A DNA stretch of 64,000 nucleotides from the IMG/VR virus record IMGVR_UViG_3300031369_000002, positions 1-64,000 of that record; one strand, 5' to 3'. Position numbers and translations under genes: made by a program. Under the pieces are notes generated by a model. It was not told where the DNA came from. It searched no databases and saw nothing but the letters and a program-made list of their open reading frames with translations. Within the stretch, counting starts at the first letter, position 1, and the number at the start of each line of letters is the position of its first letter. This DNA is from a virus. This document shows, one piece after another, positions 32,743 through 39,681 of this stretch.

Positions 32743-33585
32743 CTAAGAGGCTAATAATGCTTTTCTTCCAGTATAGAATTTCACTACACTGGCTTCAACC
32801 TCTGCGGTATACATCAAAGACTCAAACCATTTATTTTGATTTGGTCTTTTAGCTACGACTTTTTTAGCCCTGGCCCCTCTTTCTACTAAACCCTGAGTTA
32901 ATAATAACCAGTTTAAGATTTTTTCAAACTCTACAGTACCACTATGATGACGAAACTCAATAGTGCCGTAAACAGCATAACTGTTTACATTTAATTTTCT
33001 ATATCTAGCTCTATAAGTGTCTGTGAATACTTCAAGCAAGTCACTGACTGTACTTTTAGAGTCGATCAAATCAAATTTAGCTTTTAAATTCATACCTGAT
33101 AAAGTTCCAACATCTGAGAAGTTTAAGCAATACATATTAGCATTGCCTTTTCTTGAGAGAGGCATAAAATTATCAATTTCATCCTCAAACTTTAAATAGG
33201 CCTTAGTTAGCGTTTTCCAGCTATCCAAGGTATAATCAATAATTTCATGATGGATATGCAAGCCACAAGACTTGTTAACAGTGGCTCCTATGGTATCTAA
33301 TACAGCACATACAGCCTTTAACTGATTAACACCATCTTTACCAGATAACGGCGGCGATACTAACTCATAACCTTTAAAATTAACTGTTTTAATTGATTCC
33401 TCAGGCTTTATGGAACAGTCAGTAACAACTTTCCAACAGTTATTTAATACTTCATGAGTATAACCAGCATACACACAAGGTATACCTTCACTCATTAAAA
33501 CATCTGCTATAGCTCTACCAGTATACTGCTGAGGTACCAACATTTCTATTTCAATCCCAAACTTTCTACCAGTTAATTTTTTCAT
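32743..33585 (-). CDS. amidoligase-family enzyme
   Basis: 280 residues. Carboxylate-amine ligase of the amidoligase superfamily (PF12224): RKFGIEIEML (7-16), GLHIHHE (108-114) and EFRHHSGT (about 212-219) supply the acidic and histidine metal/ATP residues. The family joins amines to carboxylates of amino acids or peptides; phage members are often linked to wall or peptide modification, but the substrate is unknown here. Directly behind promoter cassette copy 2. Confidence 0.87.
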   Translation of the reverse strand: MKKLTGRKFGIEIEMLVPQQYTGRAIADVLMSEGIPCVYAGYTHEVLNNCWKVVTDCSIKPEESIKTVNFKGYELVSPPLSGKDGVNQLKAVCAVLDTIGATVNKSCGLHIHHEIIDYTLDSWKTLTKAYLKFEDEIDNFMPLSRKGNANMYCLNFSDVGTLSGMNLKAKFDLIDSKSTVSDLLEVFTDTYRARYRKLNVNSYAVYGTIEFRHHSGTVEFEKILNWLLLTQGLVERGARAKKVVAKRPNQNKWFESLMYTAEVEASVVKFYTGRKALLAS

Positions 33586-33613
33586 TTTTAAAATCCCCCT
33601 TAAATTTGTTATG

Positions 33614-33660
33614 ATTTATCTTATGTTTACATTATATAATAAACCTTTACACATGTCAAG
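33614..33660 (-). promoter_or_regulatory. repeated promoter cassette, copy 2
   Basis: TTGACA (33654-33659), 17 nt, TATAAT (33631-33636), then CATAAGATAAAT. Drives the amidoligase and its partner. Confidence 0.88.
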
Positions 33661-33704
33661 GAGGATTTTAAAATTTTTATGTTAATATTTAATTTTTTTA
33701 TTTT

Positions 33705-34346
33705 CTACAGAGAATCAATATACCTTCTTTCCCTATGAAAGATAGGCCATAAATCCTTCTCAGCTTCCTTTATAGTATTACCAAAAGAGTAATAGTTGCA
33801 ATCAGCTAAATAATCCCATACTGACATTTTCTGAGTTCTTTCCACATCAGCCACCTTTTCAGTAGCAATAAACTCAAAATTAGGACTGATAAAGCTCACA
33901 TATGGGATATGTGACCCTATTTCCTCCAAATCATTATAAAACTCATTAAATGAATTAACAAACCCGCTGGACATATAGCTGCAGACCTCTCCTAATGTCA
34001 AAGGTAAAGCCTTATAATTCTTATCATAGATGACATTTAAACCATCTATAAAATAACCCTCATAAAAGGTCTTTTTTAACTTATACACTTCATTATTAAG
34101 CTTTTTTCTACTTGGCATAACATCTAATAAATCCTGGGCCTGCAAACCCAAGTGATAATTTTCTACTGAATATTTAAACGTATATTTATTAACTTTAGAC
34201 ACCATAGTAAGTTCCTCCTTAGTATTATCAGCACTATCCACACACTCCATTTCTTGCTCAGAGTCCACTCTATCATTATACTCACAATAACCGTTTACAT
34301 TATACACACACGCACCATAAGCGTCACAAGGTACATAATCACACAT
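33705..34346 (-). CDS. hypothetical protein with N-terminal cysteines (213 aa)
   Basis: N-terminal CDYVPCDAYGACVYNVNGYCEY (cysteines at 2, 7, 13, 21) looks like a small metal- or disulfide-bound module. The remainder is alpha/beta (KVNKYTFKYSVENYHLGLQAQDLLDVM). No family recognised. Expressed from promoter cassette copy 3 just upstream of the amidoligase unit. Confidence 0.62.
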   Translation of the reverse strand: MCDYVPCDAYGACVYNVNGYCEYNDRVDSEQEMECVDSADNTKEELTMVSKVNKYTFKYSVENYHLGLQAQDLLDVMPSRKKLNNEVYKLKKTFYEGYFIDGLNVIYDKNYKALPLTLGEVCSYMSSGFVNSFNEFYNDLEEIGSHIPYVSFISPNFEFIATEKVADVERTQKMSVWDYLADCNYYSFGNTIKEAEKDLWPIFHRERRYIDSL

Positions 34347-34369
34347 AATTGTCTCCTCCTAAAAATATA

Positions 34370-34416
34370 ATTTATCTTATGATTTAATTATATACCTATG
34401 CTTTACACATGTCAAG
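34370..34416 (-). promoter_or_regulatory. repeated promoter cassette, copy 3
   Basis: TTGACA (34410-34415), 17 nt, TATAAT (34387-34392), CATAAGATAAAT. The -35 box overlaps the stop of the upstream 126-residue gene. Confidence 0.88.
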
Positions 34417-34792
34417 GATTATTTTTTATTTCTTCTAAAACTTCATCATCTAAACTGCAGTGATAACATAAACCCTCATAATGCTTTACAACTCCACACT
34501 TAGGACACTTTAAAAGAGCCTCAGCAGAAGCATCTTTTTTAAACTTCTCTATAAATCTTTTATATCTGGCTTCTAATATAGAGGCCTTATCTTTTCTATT
34601 AAAATAAGCCTCCAACAATATATAAAGATCAGCCATCTCAGCTTCCCATTTATCGCTAACCTTCATATACTTATATTCATGATCGTATAAAAAAGAAACT
34701 TCTCGAACATGATCCATAATACCCAGCTTATTAAAATACTCCTTAGCATATATTTTAGCTATCTCAGCCACATATTGAAACTTTTCAAACAT
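34412..34792 (-). CDS. zinc-ribbon protein with helical N-terminus (126 aa)
   Basis: ATG 34792 after GGAGGAAT. N-terminal 95 residues are helical (FEKFQYVAEIAKIYAKEYFNKL). C-terminal zinc ribbon CPKC ... CYHC (KCPKCGVVKHYEGLCYHCS). Likely a nucleic-acid or protein adaptor; not recognised. Confidence 0.62.
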   Translation of the reverse strand: MFEKFQYVAEIAKIYAKEYFNKLGIMDHVREVSFLYDHEYKYMKVSDKWEAEMADLYILLEAYFNRKDKASILEARYKRFIEKFKKDASAEALLKCPKCGVVKHYEGLCYHCSLDDEVLEEIKNNP

Positions 34793-34814
34793 AAATATTC
34801 CTCCAAACGAAATA

Positions 34815-34839
34815 AAGGCGACCAACAAAAGGCCACCTT
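34815..34839 (-). terminator. intrinsic terminator
   Basis: 9-bp stem AAGGTGGCC/GGTCGCCTT (two G-U) followed by TATTT; overlaps the stop of the 54-residue zinc protein. Confidence 0.7.
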
Positions 34840-35002
34840 ATTTTTTACAATCCCTACATGTTTTAGTTTTATCATCCCAGCATTTAGGACAAACCAACTT
34901 ATCACAAGTAGGACAATAAATCATATCTTTTTTTATATGCATATTGATACACAAATCACAATTACACATATAAGTATAGCGTTTTTCTGGCTTTTCTTCC
35001 AT
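34838..35002 (-). CDS. small multi-CxxC zinc protein (54 aa)
   Basis: ATG 35002 to TAA 34838. Four cysteine pairs: CNCDLC, CPTC, CPKC, CRDC. The C-terminal CWDDKTKTCRDCKK is nearly identical to that of the gene at 35748, at DNA level too, so the two are recent paralogues. Probably binds two zinc ions in a RING/ribbon-like cross-brace. Confidence 0.65.
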   Translation of the reverse strand: MEEKPEKRYTYMCNCDLCINMHIKKDMIYCPTCDKLVCPKCWDDKTKTCRDCKK

Positions 35003-35026
35003 AATAAAAACCTCCTCATAGATAAA

Positions 35027-35045
35027 AGGGAGACATAATCTCCCT
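35027..35045 (-). terminator. intrinsic terminator
   Basis: AGGGAGA/TCTCCCT, 5-nt loop, then TTTTATC, 5 nt after the 61-residue gene. Confidence 0.8.
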
Positions 35046-35049
35046 AAGT

Positions 35050-35235
35050 TTACTTACCTTTTTTATATTTATCTCGTCTTTTTTGGTGATAATCTTTCAC
35101 TTTCTGATTACCTGGCTTAGTAGTATCACAAGGACAATCTTTTCCAGGCGGTAACCCACAAACAGGGCCACCTTTTAAAGTCTCACAATACCAATCACAG
35201 CCTATCTGAGTACACCTTTTAGATATCTCAGTCAT
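35050..35235 (-). CDS. cysteine-rich basic protein (61 aa)
   Basis: Six cysteines (CTQIGCDWYCETLKGGPVCG, then CPCDT) and a strongly basic tail (KVKDYHQKRRDKYKKGK). Suggests a metal-binding nucleic-acid protein. Not recognised. AGGAGGAATT before ATG. Confidence 0.6.
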   Translation of the reverse strand: MTEISKRCTQIGCDWYCETLKGGPVCGLPPGKDCPCDTTKPGNQKVKDYHQKRRDKYKKGK

Positions 35236-35247
35236 TTAATTCCTCCT

Positions 35248-35463
35248 TTAAAAAGCGTTTAAATGAGTTTCAAAAGCTGTCTTAGCTTCCTCCTCTGTGC
35301 CTGTAAAAATAAAACAATGGTTAAGTCTATTAGAAGACACATAAGCAAAATCATCTTTTGTCTTTAGGGCTTCTACAAAACTTACAGGAAAAGTTTTTCT
35401 AATTCTTACAGTAGTATGCCCAGTGACATCATCATAACTAAAACTAACTTTTTTCTTCCACAT
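35248..35463 (-). CDS. hypothetical protein (71 aa)
   Basis: Beta-rich start (KKKVSFSYDDVTGHTTVRI) then FVEALKTKDDFAYVSSNRLNHCFIFTGTEEEAK. First gene behind promoter cassette copy 4. No family recognised. Confidence 0.6.
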   Translation of the reverse strand: MWKKKVSFSYDDVTGHTTVRIRKTFPVSFVEALKTKDDFAYVSSNRLNHCFIFTGTEEEAKTAFETHLNAF

Positions 35464-35482
35464 ATCAACGCCTCCAAATATA

Positions 35483-35529
35483 ATTTATCTTACATTCTTA
35501 TTGTATAATATTCCTTGACATATGTCAAG
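35483..35529 (-). promoter_or_regulatory. repeated promoter cassette, copy 4
   Basis: TTGACA (35523-35528), 17 nt, TACAAT (35500-35505), then GTAAGATAAAT. The -35 region forms the palindrome TTGACATATGTCAA. Confidence 0.83.
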
Positions 35530-35536
35530 CTTTTAT

Positions 35537-35743
35537 TTAAAATAATTTATAAATATTAGGCTGTTTATAAAAGCATTCAAACTTAATATCATCTAAACTT
35601 ATTCTAAATTGCATTCCATTTTTACAGATAAGCATTTCATTAGAATCATTAAAAGTAACTGAGTAATAATTTCCTTCTTTATCAGTACCCCTATATAATC
35701 CATCATCTTCATAAGCTTTATTTATAGCCTGAATAAAATGCAT
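35537..35743 (-). CDS. hypothetical protein (68 aa)
   Basis: Small beta protein (GLYRGTDKEGNYYSVTFNDSN ... FRISLDDIKF), possibly an SH3-like barrel. GGAGTGATTAA before ATG, 4 nt after the zinc gene. Unknown. Confidence 0.58.
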   Translation of the reverse strand: MHFIQAINKAYEDDGLYRGTDKEGNYYSVTFNDSNEMLICKNGMQFRISLDDIKFECFYKQPNIYKLF

Positions 35744-35747
35744 TTAA

Positions 35748-35957
35748 TCACTCCTTACAGCTCTTACATGTTTTAGTTTTGCTATCCCAACAATCATCAC
35801 AAACATTATGCAAACAAGGGTAACAATAGTTACCCTTTTCATTTTCTTTCAATATGATAAGCTTTTTGCAACAACCACAATGCACCATAACTCCAGCACA
35901 ATTATAACTGTTAACACTGAAAAAAGAAGGTCCTTTATCTTTCTTTTTTCCAAACAT
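35748..35957 (-). CDS. RING/ribbon-like zinc protein (69 aa)
   Basis: Cysteine pairs CGCC, CYPC, CDDC and CKSC in a cross-brace-like spacing, with CWDSKTKTCKSCKE at the end matching the 34838 gene. N-terminus basic. Probable two-zinc fold; function unknown. Confidence 0.63.
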   Translation of the reverse strand: MFGKKKDKGPSFFSVNSYNCAGVMVHCGCCKKLIILKENEKGNYCYPCLHNVCDDCWDSKTKTCKSCKE

Positions 35958-35977
35958 TTAAAACAACTCCTACTCTT

Positions 35978-36262
35978 TTATGTAAAATTCACACTATCAA
36001 ACGAAACATTACAGATTTCATTTTCCCCAGGTTTTATAATAAACACTCCCCCAGTTAAGCCCTTATTTAGCCACTTAATTCCGTCCTGTATAGCTGCATG
36101 ATTAACATCATTTAAATTTACCTTATACTCATATAAATCTCCAAAACTTAAAAGGTATACAGGCTTATCCCCATACAAATCTTTATCTATATCAACAGTA
36201 CATAAAACGCTTTTAGTTTCAAATACGCTGATATCATCCTCATATTTCACACAAACACGCAT
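35978..36262 (-). CDS. hypothetical protein (94 aa)
   Basis: Beta-rich (RVCVKYEDDISVFETKSVLC, then VYLLSFGDLYEYKVNL). Start lies after GGAGGCTGAGAATT, a variant of the repeated junction motif. No family recognised. Confidence 0.58.
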   Translation of the reverse strand: MRVCVKYEDDISVFETKSVLCTVDIDKDLYGDKPVYLLSFGDLYEYKVNLNDVNHAAIQDGIKWLNKGLTGGVFIIKPGENEICNVSFDSVNFT

Positions 36263-36280
36263 AATTCTCAGCCTCCTTCC

Positions 36281-36406
36281 TTATCTACATTTATTGCATA
36301 AACCATTAGAATAACAGTTAATACAAACCATATTTCCGCATTTAGTACAGGTATAGAGCCTAAATACATAGGCTCCACAACCAGCACAAACTAACACTCC
36401 AGTCAT
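36281..36406 (-). CDS. eight-cysteine zinc protein (41 aa)
   Basis: ATG 36406 to TAA 36281. Four evenly spaced CxxC pairs (CAGC, CTKC, CINC, CNKC) in 41 residues, able to bind two zinc ions. AGGAGGGAT before ATG. A minimal treble/cross-brace design; unknown function. Confidence 0.62.
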   Translation of the reverse strand: MTGVLVCAGCGAYVFRLYTCTKCGNMVCINCYSNGLCNKCR

Positions 36407-36425
36407 ACTTTATCCCTCCTAAAAA

Positions 36426-36578
36426 CTATCTGATTTCTGTAATCTCCCATGTACGACCACATTTATTACATTGATGATAAACTACGACTTTCTTTCTTCT
36501 CTGATTATTAATAACTATTTCCTCCGTAGATTTTACGGCCGATATTTTATGCCTACTATCACAATTACATTCTTTCAT
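36426..36578 (-). CDS. zinc-ribbon protein (50 aa)
   Basis: ATG 36578 overlaps the upstream stop (TTATGA) and ends at TAG 36426. CNC near the start and CNKC near residue 40 (YHQCNKCGRTWEI), a ribbon with a basic middle. Confidence 0.6.
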   Translation of the reverse strand: MKECNCDSRHKISAVKSTEEIVINNQRRKKVVVYHQCNKCGRTWEITEIR

Positions 36579-36724
36579 AAATAAACATATCCTCCCTTTA
36601 CAAGTTTTATACTAAATTCATTATGACAGTTATAACAGATGGAATCATAAAACACATTCCCACCTCTATAAACAGAGATAACAAATTGATTAGTATTACA
36701 TTTAAGACACTTAGGCTCCTCCAT
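36575..36724 (-). CDS. zinc-ribbon protein (49 aa)
   Basis: ATG 36724 to TGA 36575. CLKC (6-9) and CYNC (30-33) with RGGNVFYDSI between: a typical zinc ribbon. AGGAGG before ATG; overlaps the next gene by 4 nt. Confidence 0.62.
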   Translation of the reverse strand: MEEPKCLKCNTNQFVISVYRGGNVFYDSICYNCHNEFSIKLVKGGYVYL

Positions 36725-36733
36725 AAGAACCTC

Positions 36734-36799
36734 CTACAAATTTTCTAAAAAAGCAGCTAACACCATTAGCCAGCCACTTACACGATTTATAATTTTCAT
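36734..36799 (-). CDS. possible 21-residue peptide
   Basis: ATG 36799 after GGAGG to TAG 36734: MKIINRVSGWLMVLAAFLEN plus one residue. Amphipathic or membrane helix. Kept only because of its ribosome site and tight packing between genes. Confidence 0.3.
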   Translation of the reverse strand: MKIINRVSGWLMVLAAFLENL

Positions 36800-36814
36800 T
36801 AAATAACCTCCATA

Positions 36815-36946
36815 TTAGGCTTTATTATAATTCCATTTATGACCGCATTTAGTACATTCCAAAGGGATAGAATCCACTGGTCCAACAGGAGCAGTGAAAT
36901 AAACTTTTTCTCCACACATAGGACAAACCGCCACAGAAATAGCCAT
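36815..36946 (-). CDS. zinc-ribbon protein (43 aa)
   Basis: ATG 36946 (AAAGGTGG upstream); the longer frame to 37048 overlaps the next gene and has no ribosome site. CPMC (8-11) and CTKC (33-36) make a zinc ribbon (MAISVAVCPMCGEKVYF). Confidence 0.62.
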   Translation of the reverse strand: MAISVAVCPMCGEKVYFTAPVGPVDSIPLECTKCGHKWNYNKA

Positions 36947-36965
36947 AAGACACACCACCTTTCCT

Positions 36966-37121
36966 TTAAAAATTACCTTTCTCATCACAACTAATAATAA
37001 ACTCATGTTGACATTTAATACATACAACTTTAATATGCCAACCATCAAACATCTTTACAGGCTCAGCACCTACAGCAGGTACTAAGAGGCCACCACAGCC
37101 AACTGCTCTACATACTTCCAT
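36966..37121 (-). CDS. zinc-ribbon protein (51 aa)
   Basis: ATG 37121 to TAA 36966. C4...C9 and CIKC (34-37) plus C45. Start is embedded in GGAAGCTAAGAAATG, identical to the start of the 28943 gene. Confidence 0.6.
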   Translation of the reverse strand: MEVCRAVGCGGLLVPAVGAEPVKMFDGWHIKVVCIKCQHEFIISCDEKGNF

Positions 37122-37136
37122 TTCTTAGCTTCCTCT

Positions 37137-37481
37137 CTAATTTTCAGCAAATAAATCAATGCCAAGAAGTTGTCCATCTCTTTTACTTTTATCACAATAA
37201 TCTCGATACTTACCCTCTATTCTACCAAAGACTACAGTAACAGCATGATGCAGCTTAGTTTTATTTAAATAGTTGTCTAAATAAATAACCCATATTTCAC
37301 TATCAAAAGTAGCCTCTAGTAAATCAAGAGTAGAATCATCAATAAGCTTTTCACTTATTAACACATTCATTTTATCATTAAACTTAAACACATAAGCATA
37401 AGTTGATTTCTTAGCTTTAAGCCAACTAGATAAAATAACATGTCTTACTAAACCTTTACTACTATTTTTAAGCTCTCTCAT
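37137..37481 (-). CDS. hypothetical protein (114 aa)
   Basis: Alpha/beta: ISEKLIDDSTLDLLEATF, SEIWVIYLDNYL, HHAVTVVFGRIEGKY. No family recognised. Preceded by a TAGGTATAAT element with a 15-nt leader and AGGTGA. Confidence 0.58.
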   Translation of the reverse strand: MRELKNSSKGLVRHVILSSWLKAKKSTYAYVFKFNDKMNVLISEKLIDDSTLDLLEATFDSEIWVIYLDNYLNKTKLHHAVTVVFGRIEGKYRDYCDKSKRDGQLLGIDLFAEN

Positions 37482-37496
37482 AATATCACCTCAGAT

Positions 37497-37506
37497 ATTA
37501 TACCTA
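37497..37506 (-). promoter_or_regulatory. TAGGTATAAT promoter-like element
   Basis: Identical 10-mer, preceded by ACAGGCTTTTTTAATTATTT; 8 nt before the ribosome site of the 114-residue gene. Confidence 0.55.
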
Positions 37507-37526
37507 AAAATAATTAAAAAAGCCTG

Positions 37527-37787
37527 TTAATCTTCTAATAAATTTAAAGTATGTCTAACAGCTTCATAATGAGTAAAAGGCTCTTTCCTTTCTTTTCGAT
37601 CAGTGACAAAACCCATAAACAAACTTTTAAATTTATTTATATCAGTCTTAAATAACCTTCTACTTCCTCTATAATAAGACTTACCAACTTCTATAGCATA
37701 ATCTACAGCGGACCAGTTAACACCCTCTTTAGACTTATACTTCAAAGGTTCTCCTCTATCTCTTCTTTTCTTATTTCCTCTACTCAT
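37527..37787 (-). CDS. basic hypothetical protein (86 aa)
   Basis: ATG 37787 after AGGAATGGTT. N-terminus SRGNKKRRDRGEPLKYKSKE is strongly basic, rest helical (VGKSYYRGSRRLFKTDINKF). Likely nucleic-acid binding; not recognised. Confidence 0.58.
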   Translation of the reverse strand: MSRGNKKRRDRGEPLKYKSKEGVNWSAVDYAIEVGKSYYRGSRRLFKTDINKFKSLFMGFVTDRKERKEPFTHYEAVRHTLNLLED

Positions 37788-37807
37788 AACCATTCCTCCT
37801 ATAAATA

Positions 37808-38056
37808 TTATTTATTCATATAGCCAACTTGCCATCTATTAAGCCAAACCAATAAACAGCCATCAACTAACACCATCTTATCAATAGCAGCAGCAGCCAC
37901 ATAAATATCACCCTGCAAAGCTGTTTTAGTTTTAACCTCATCAGAGTAACAAATAACTAAACCCTTCCCATCTAAGATCACTTTATCATGAGAAGTATAT
38001 GACTTACTCTGATTACCAAAATAACAAGTTACGCTCTTAATATTAATACTCTCCAT
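37808..38056 (-). CDS. hypothetical protein (82 aa)
   Basis: Beta-rich (SVTCYFGNQSKSYTSHDKVIL) with a C-terminal aromatic stretch. Its leader (38060-38150) contains two mutually exclusive hairpins next to the ribosome site GGGG. No family recognised. Confidence 0.58.
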   Translation of the reverse strand: MESINIKSVTCYFGNQSKSYTSHDKVILDGKGLVICYSDEVKTKTALQGDIYVAAAAIDKMVLVDGCLLVWLNRWQVGYMNK

Positions 38057-38064
38057 AAAATTCC

Positions 38065-38100
38065 CCTTTCACGCACTAAAGGATATTCCTTTAGGGAATA
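38065..38100 (-). promoter_or_regulatory. switch-like RNA hairpin before the 82-aa gene
   Basis: The minus strand can form GGGTATTCC/GGAATATCC (loop CTAAA) or, using the same bases, CTAAAGGA/TCCTTTAG. The CTAAA loop can also pair with the TTTAG that follows, giving an H-type pseudoknot. It ends about 15 nt before the start codon. Confidence 0.5.
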
Positions 38101-38156
38101 CCCTCAACGCTGTTTAATTAATTAATATTGCCAATTACAAATATGATTATACACAT

Positions 38157-38185
38157 ATTATATAAACAGCCCATACACTTGTCAA
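38157..38185 (-). promoter_or_regulatory. consensus sigma-A promoter
   Basis: TTGACA, 17 nt, TATAAT on the minus strand, with AGTGTA after the -35 box. Drives the leader and the 82-residue gene; lacks the AAGATAAAT element of the cassette family. Confidence 0.82.
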
Positions 38186-38436
38186 GTCTCATCTACCCAA
38201 TAAGAAGCTATACTATCATCATCAGCTAACTTATTCAAAATTCTTTTGTATCTAAAAACACTAATCTGATGTTTAAAATACATATCATATAAGCTCTGGG
38301 TAGTATGATACATATAATTTTCTACTATTAACATTTTAATAAAATAATGCTTGAGATATACCCAAATGACAAGCCCTAGACTTAGGGCCACAGAACAAAA
38401 CCCTATAAATAGAATTAATTTAACAATTTTAATCAT
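38182..38436 (-). CDS. membrane-anchored small protein (84 aa)
   Basis: N-terminal transmembrane segment (about 5-27, VKLILFIGFCSVALSLGLVIW) followed by a cytoplasmic or external helical tail. ATG immediately after AAGGAG, slightly too close. Not recognised. Confidence 0.5.
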   Translation of the reverse strand: MIKIVKLILFIGFCSVALSLGLVIWVYLKHYFIKMLIVENYMYHTTQSLYDMYFKHQISVFRYKRILNKLADDDSIASYWVDET

Positions 38437-38450
38437 CTCCTTACACCAAA

Positions 38451-38480
38451 AAAGATTATACCCCAGACAGTATAATCTTT
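38451..38480 (-). terminator. strong hairpin terminator
   Basis: Perfect 11-bp stem AAAGATTATAC/GTATAATCTTT, 8-nt loop, then TTT. It lies between the promoter at 38521-38549 and the 84-residue gene, so it also bounds a short transcript. Confidence 0.8.
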
Positions 38481-38520
38481 AACAAATTTAGAAGGCTTTT
38501 TAGTTCTTCCCCTCATAACC

Positions 38521-38549
38521 ATTATACCTTAAAAACTAAAAGATAACAA
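38521..38549 (-). promoter_or_regulatory. probable promoter
   Basis: TTGTTA, 17 nt, TATAAT on the minus strand. RNA from near 38514 meets the 11-bp hairpin after about 35-65 nt; a 29-codon frame there has no ribosome site. Confidence 0.5.
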
Positions 38550-38567
38550 GTTACAAAGAAATTATTC

Positions 38568-38957
38568 TCAGCTTCCTTGCTTATCTTTCTTTTGCCAGGA
38601 TTTAAACTCTTCTATCTTTTCAGCTAAAGTAAACCCATTACCATCGAAACAGATTGCCCTATCATCTATAGTCAAATAAGCTGCCTTCTTATGTGCTGAT
38701 ATTTCATCATAATAAATATTATGCTCAGTACAATAATCCTTAATAGCTTGTATACCTTCCTTATGAGTACACCTTGAGGAATAAATAACTATCTCATACC
38801 TTCCACTATCTTTTAACCCATCTATACACTCTTTCATGCCTTCAACAACAGGATCAGGAGCCATATCAACTCCATGCCAGCCACTAGTATAAGAATGTAT
38901 AACTCCATCAAAATCAAACAACAATCTTAATTTATTCATTTCTTTTTTAGTCTCCAT
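38568..38957 (-). CDS. HAD-family phosphatase-like protein
   Basis: 129 residues. HAD motif I RLLFDFDGVI with D15 and D17, motif II IVIYSSR (S near 57), a lysine near 90 and motif IV YLTIDDRAICF (D-D near 97). Phosphatase or 3'-phosphatase activity on nucleotides or DNA ends is plausible for this small cap-less type; the substrate is unknown. AGGAGGTC before ATG. Confidence 0.82.
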   Translation of the reverse strand: METKKEMNKLRLLFDFDGVIHSYTSGWHGVDMAPDPVVEGMKECIDGLKDSGRYEIVIYSSRCTHKEGIQAIKDYCTEHNIYYDEISAHKKAAYLTIDDRAICFDGNGFTLAEKIEEFKSWQKKDKQGS

Positions 38958-39000
38958 AAAGACCTCCTATAAAATAATATTCTTAGCTTCCTTAGATAAA

Positions 39001-39030
39001 GAAATAGCAGGATGTTTATCCCACTATTTC
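39001..39030 (-). terminator. hairpin in HAD gene leader
   Basis: 13-bp stem GAAATAGTGGGAT/ATCCTGCTATTTC (tandem G-U), AAAC loop, followed by TTTATC. It lies between the promoter at 39128-39156 and the HAD gene, 44 nt from the start. Confidence 0.65.
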
Positions 39031-39127
39031 CCCCATTAATTACATTTAATTATTTGCTTTCAAACATGGATATAAAATATTAAATTAACATATATTATTA
39101 TTTTAAGGTCATTACCTTAATAAAAAG

Positions 39128-39156
39128 AGATTACCACAGTTAATTACATGTGTCAA
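39128..39156 (-). promoter_or_regulatory. promoter upstream of HAD gene
   Basis: TTGACA, 17 nt, TAATCT on the minus strand; the -35 is followed by CATGTAA as in the cassette family. RNA begins near 39121 with a TTAAGGT/ACCTTAA hairpin. The 170-nt leader (38958-39127) has no gene. Confidence 0.65.
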
Positions 39157-39172
39157 GCCTACACCTTTATAC

Positions 39173-39571
39173 TTACTTTAACCAAGCTTCTTGTAGCCAA
39201 ACATTTTTAAAAACGCCCTCTTTAAAACATACTGTCATCTCAAAACCTTCCTCACCTTTTACATTAGGAGTCCCAGCTCTTAAAATAACATGGCATTCAT
39301 CAGCAACACTTTTATCGACCACATAACAAACATTCCAGCTCTCCAATAACTGAATAAAGCTATCTTTATCCGCAATAGCAGTCCTAAAATTCTCTGTGCT
39401 GCCAAGCATAAACTTTTCTATGTATTCCCTATCCGTAGGAATGGGATAACTACAATATTTAGTACAATAAGGAGCCATATTTTTAATATTTTCCTTATCC
39501 TTTTGGCTTAATATAACCATAATAGGCTCCTCTTCACTATCATAAATCGTATTTCCTATCTTAACTTTCAT
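39173..39571 (-). CDS. hypothetical protein (132 aa), paralogue of 43738 gene
   Basis: N-terminal part has QKDKENIKNMAPYCTKYCSYP. The C-terminal 60 residues (FIQLLESWNVCYVV ... FEMTVCFKEGVFKNVWL) align with the whole 58-residue product at 43738. Start sits in GGAGGCTAAGAAATG, a repeated junction sequence. Function unknown. Confidence 0.6.
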   Translation of the reverse strand: MKVKIGNTIYDSEEEPIMVILSQKDKENIKNMAPYCTKYCSYPIPTDREYIEKFMLGSTENFRTAIADKDSFIQLLESWNVCYVVDKSVADECHVILRAGTPNVKGEEGFEMTVCFKEGVFKNVWLQEAWLK

Positions 39572-39681
39572 TTCTTAGCCTCCTCTATTTGTCAATTATA
39601 TTATATTTTTTATGTTGTCTTGTCTCCTCGCAATGAAAAAATCCCAGGGATTAGTAAAAACCTAGTCAGCAAAACACTACA

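Noticed and set aside
36578-36598. Start of the 50-aa zinc protein at the upstream ATG near 36590
   Set aside because: That frame meets TAA after seven codons; the ATG at 36578 is in frame with the zinc motifs.
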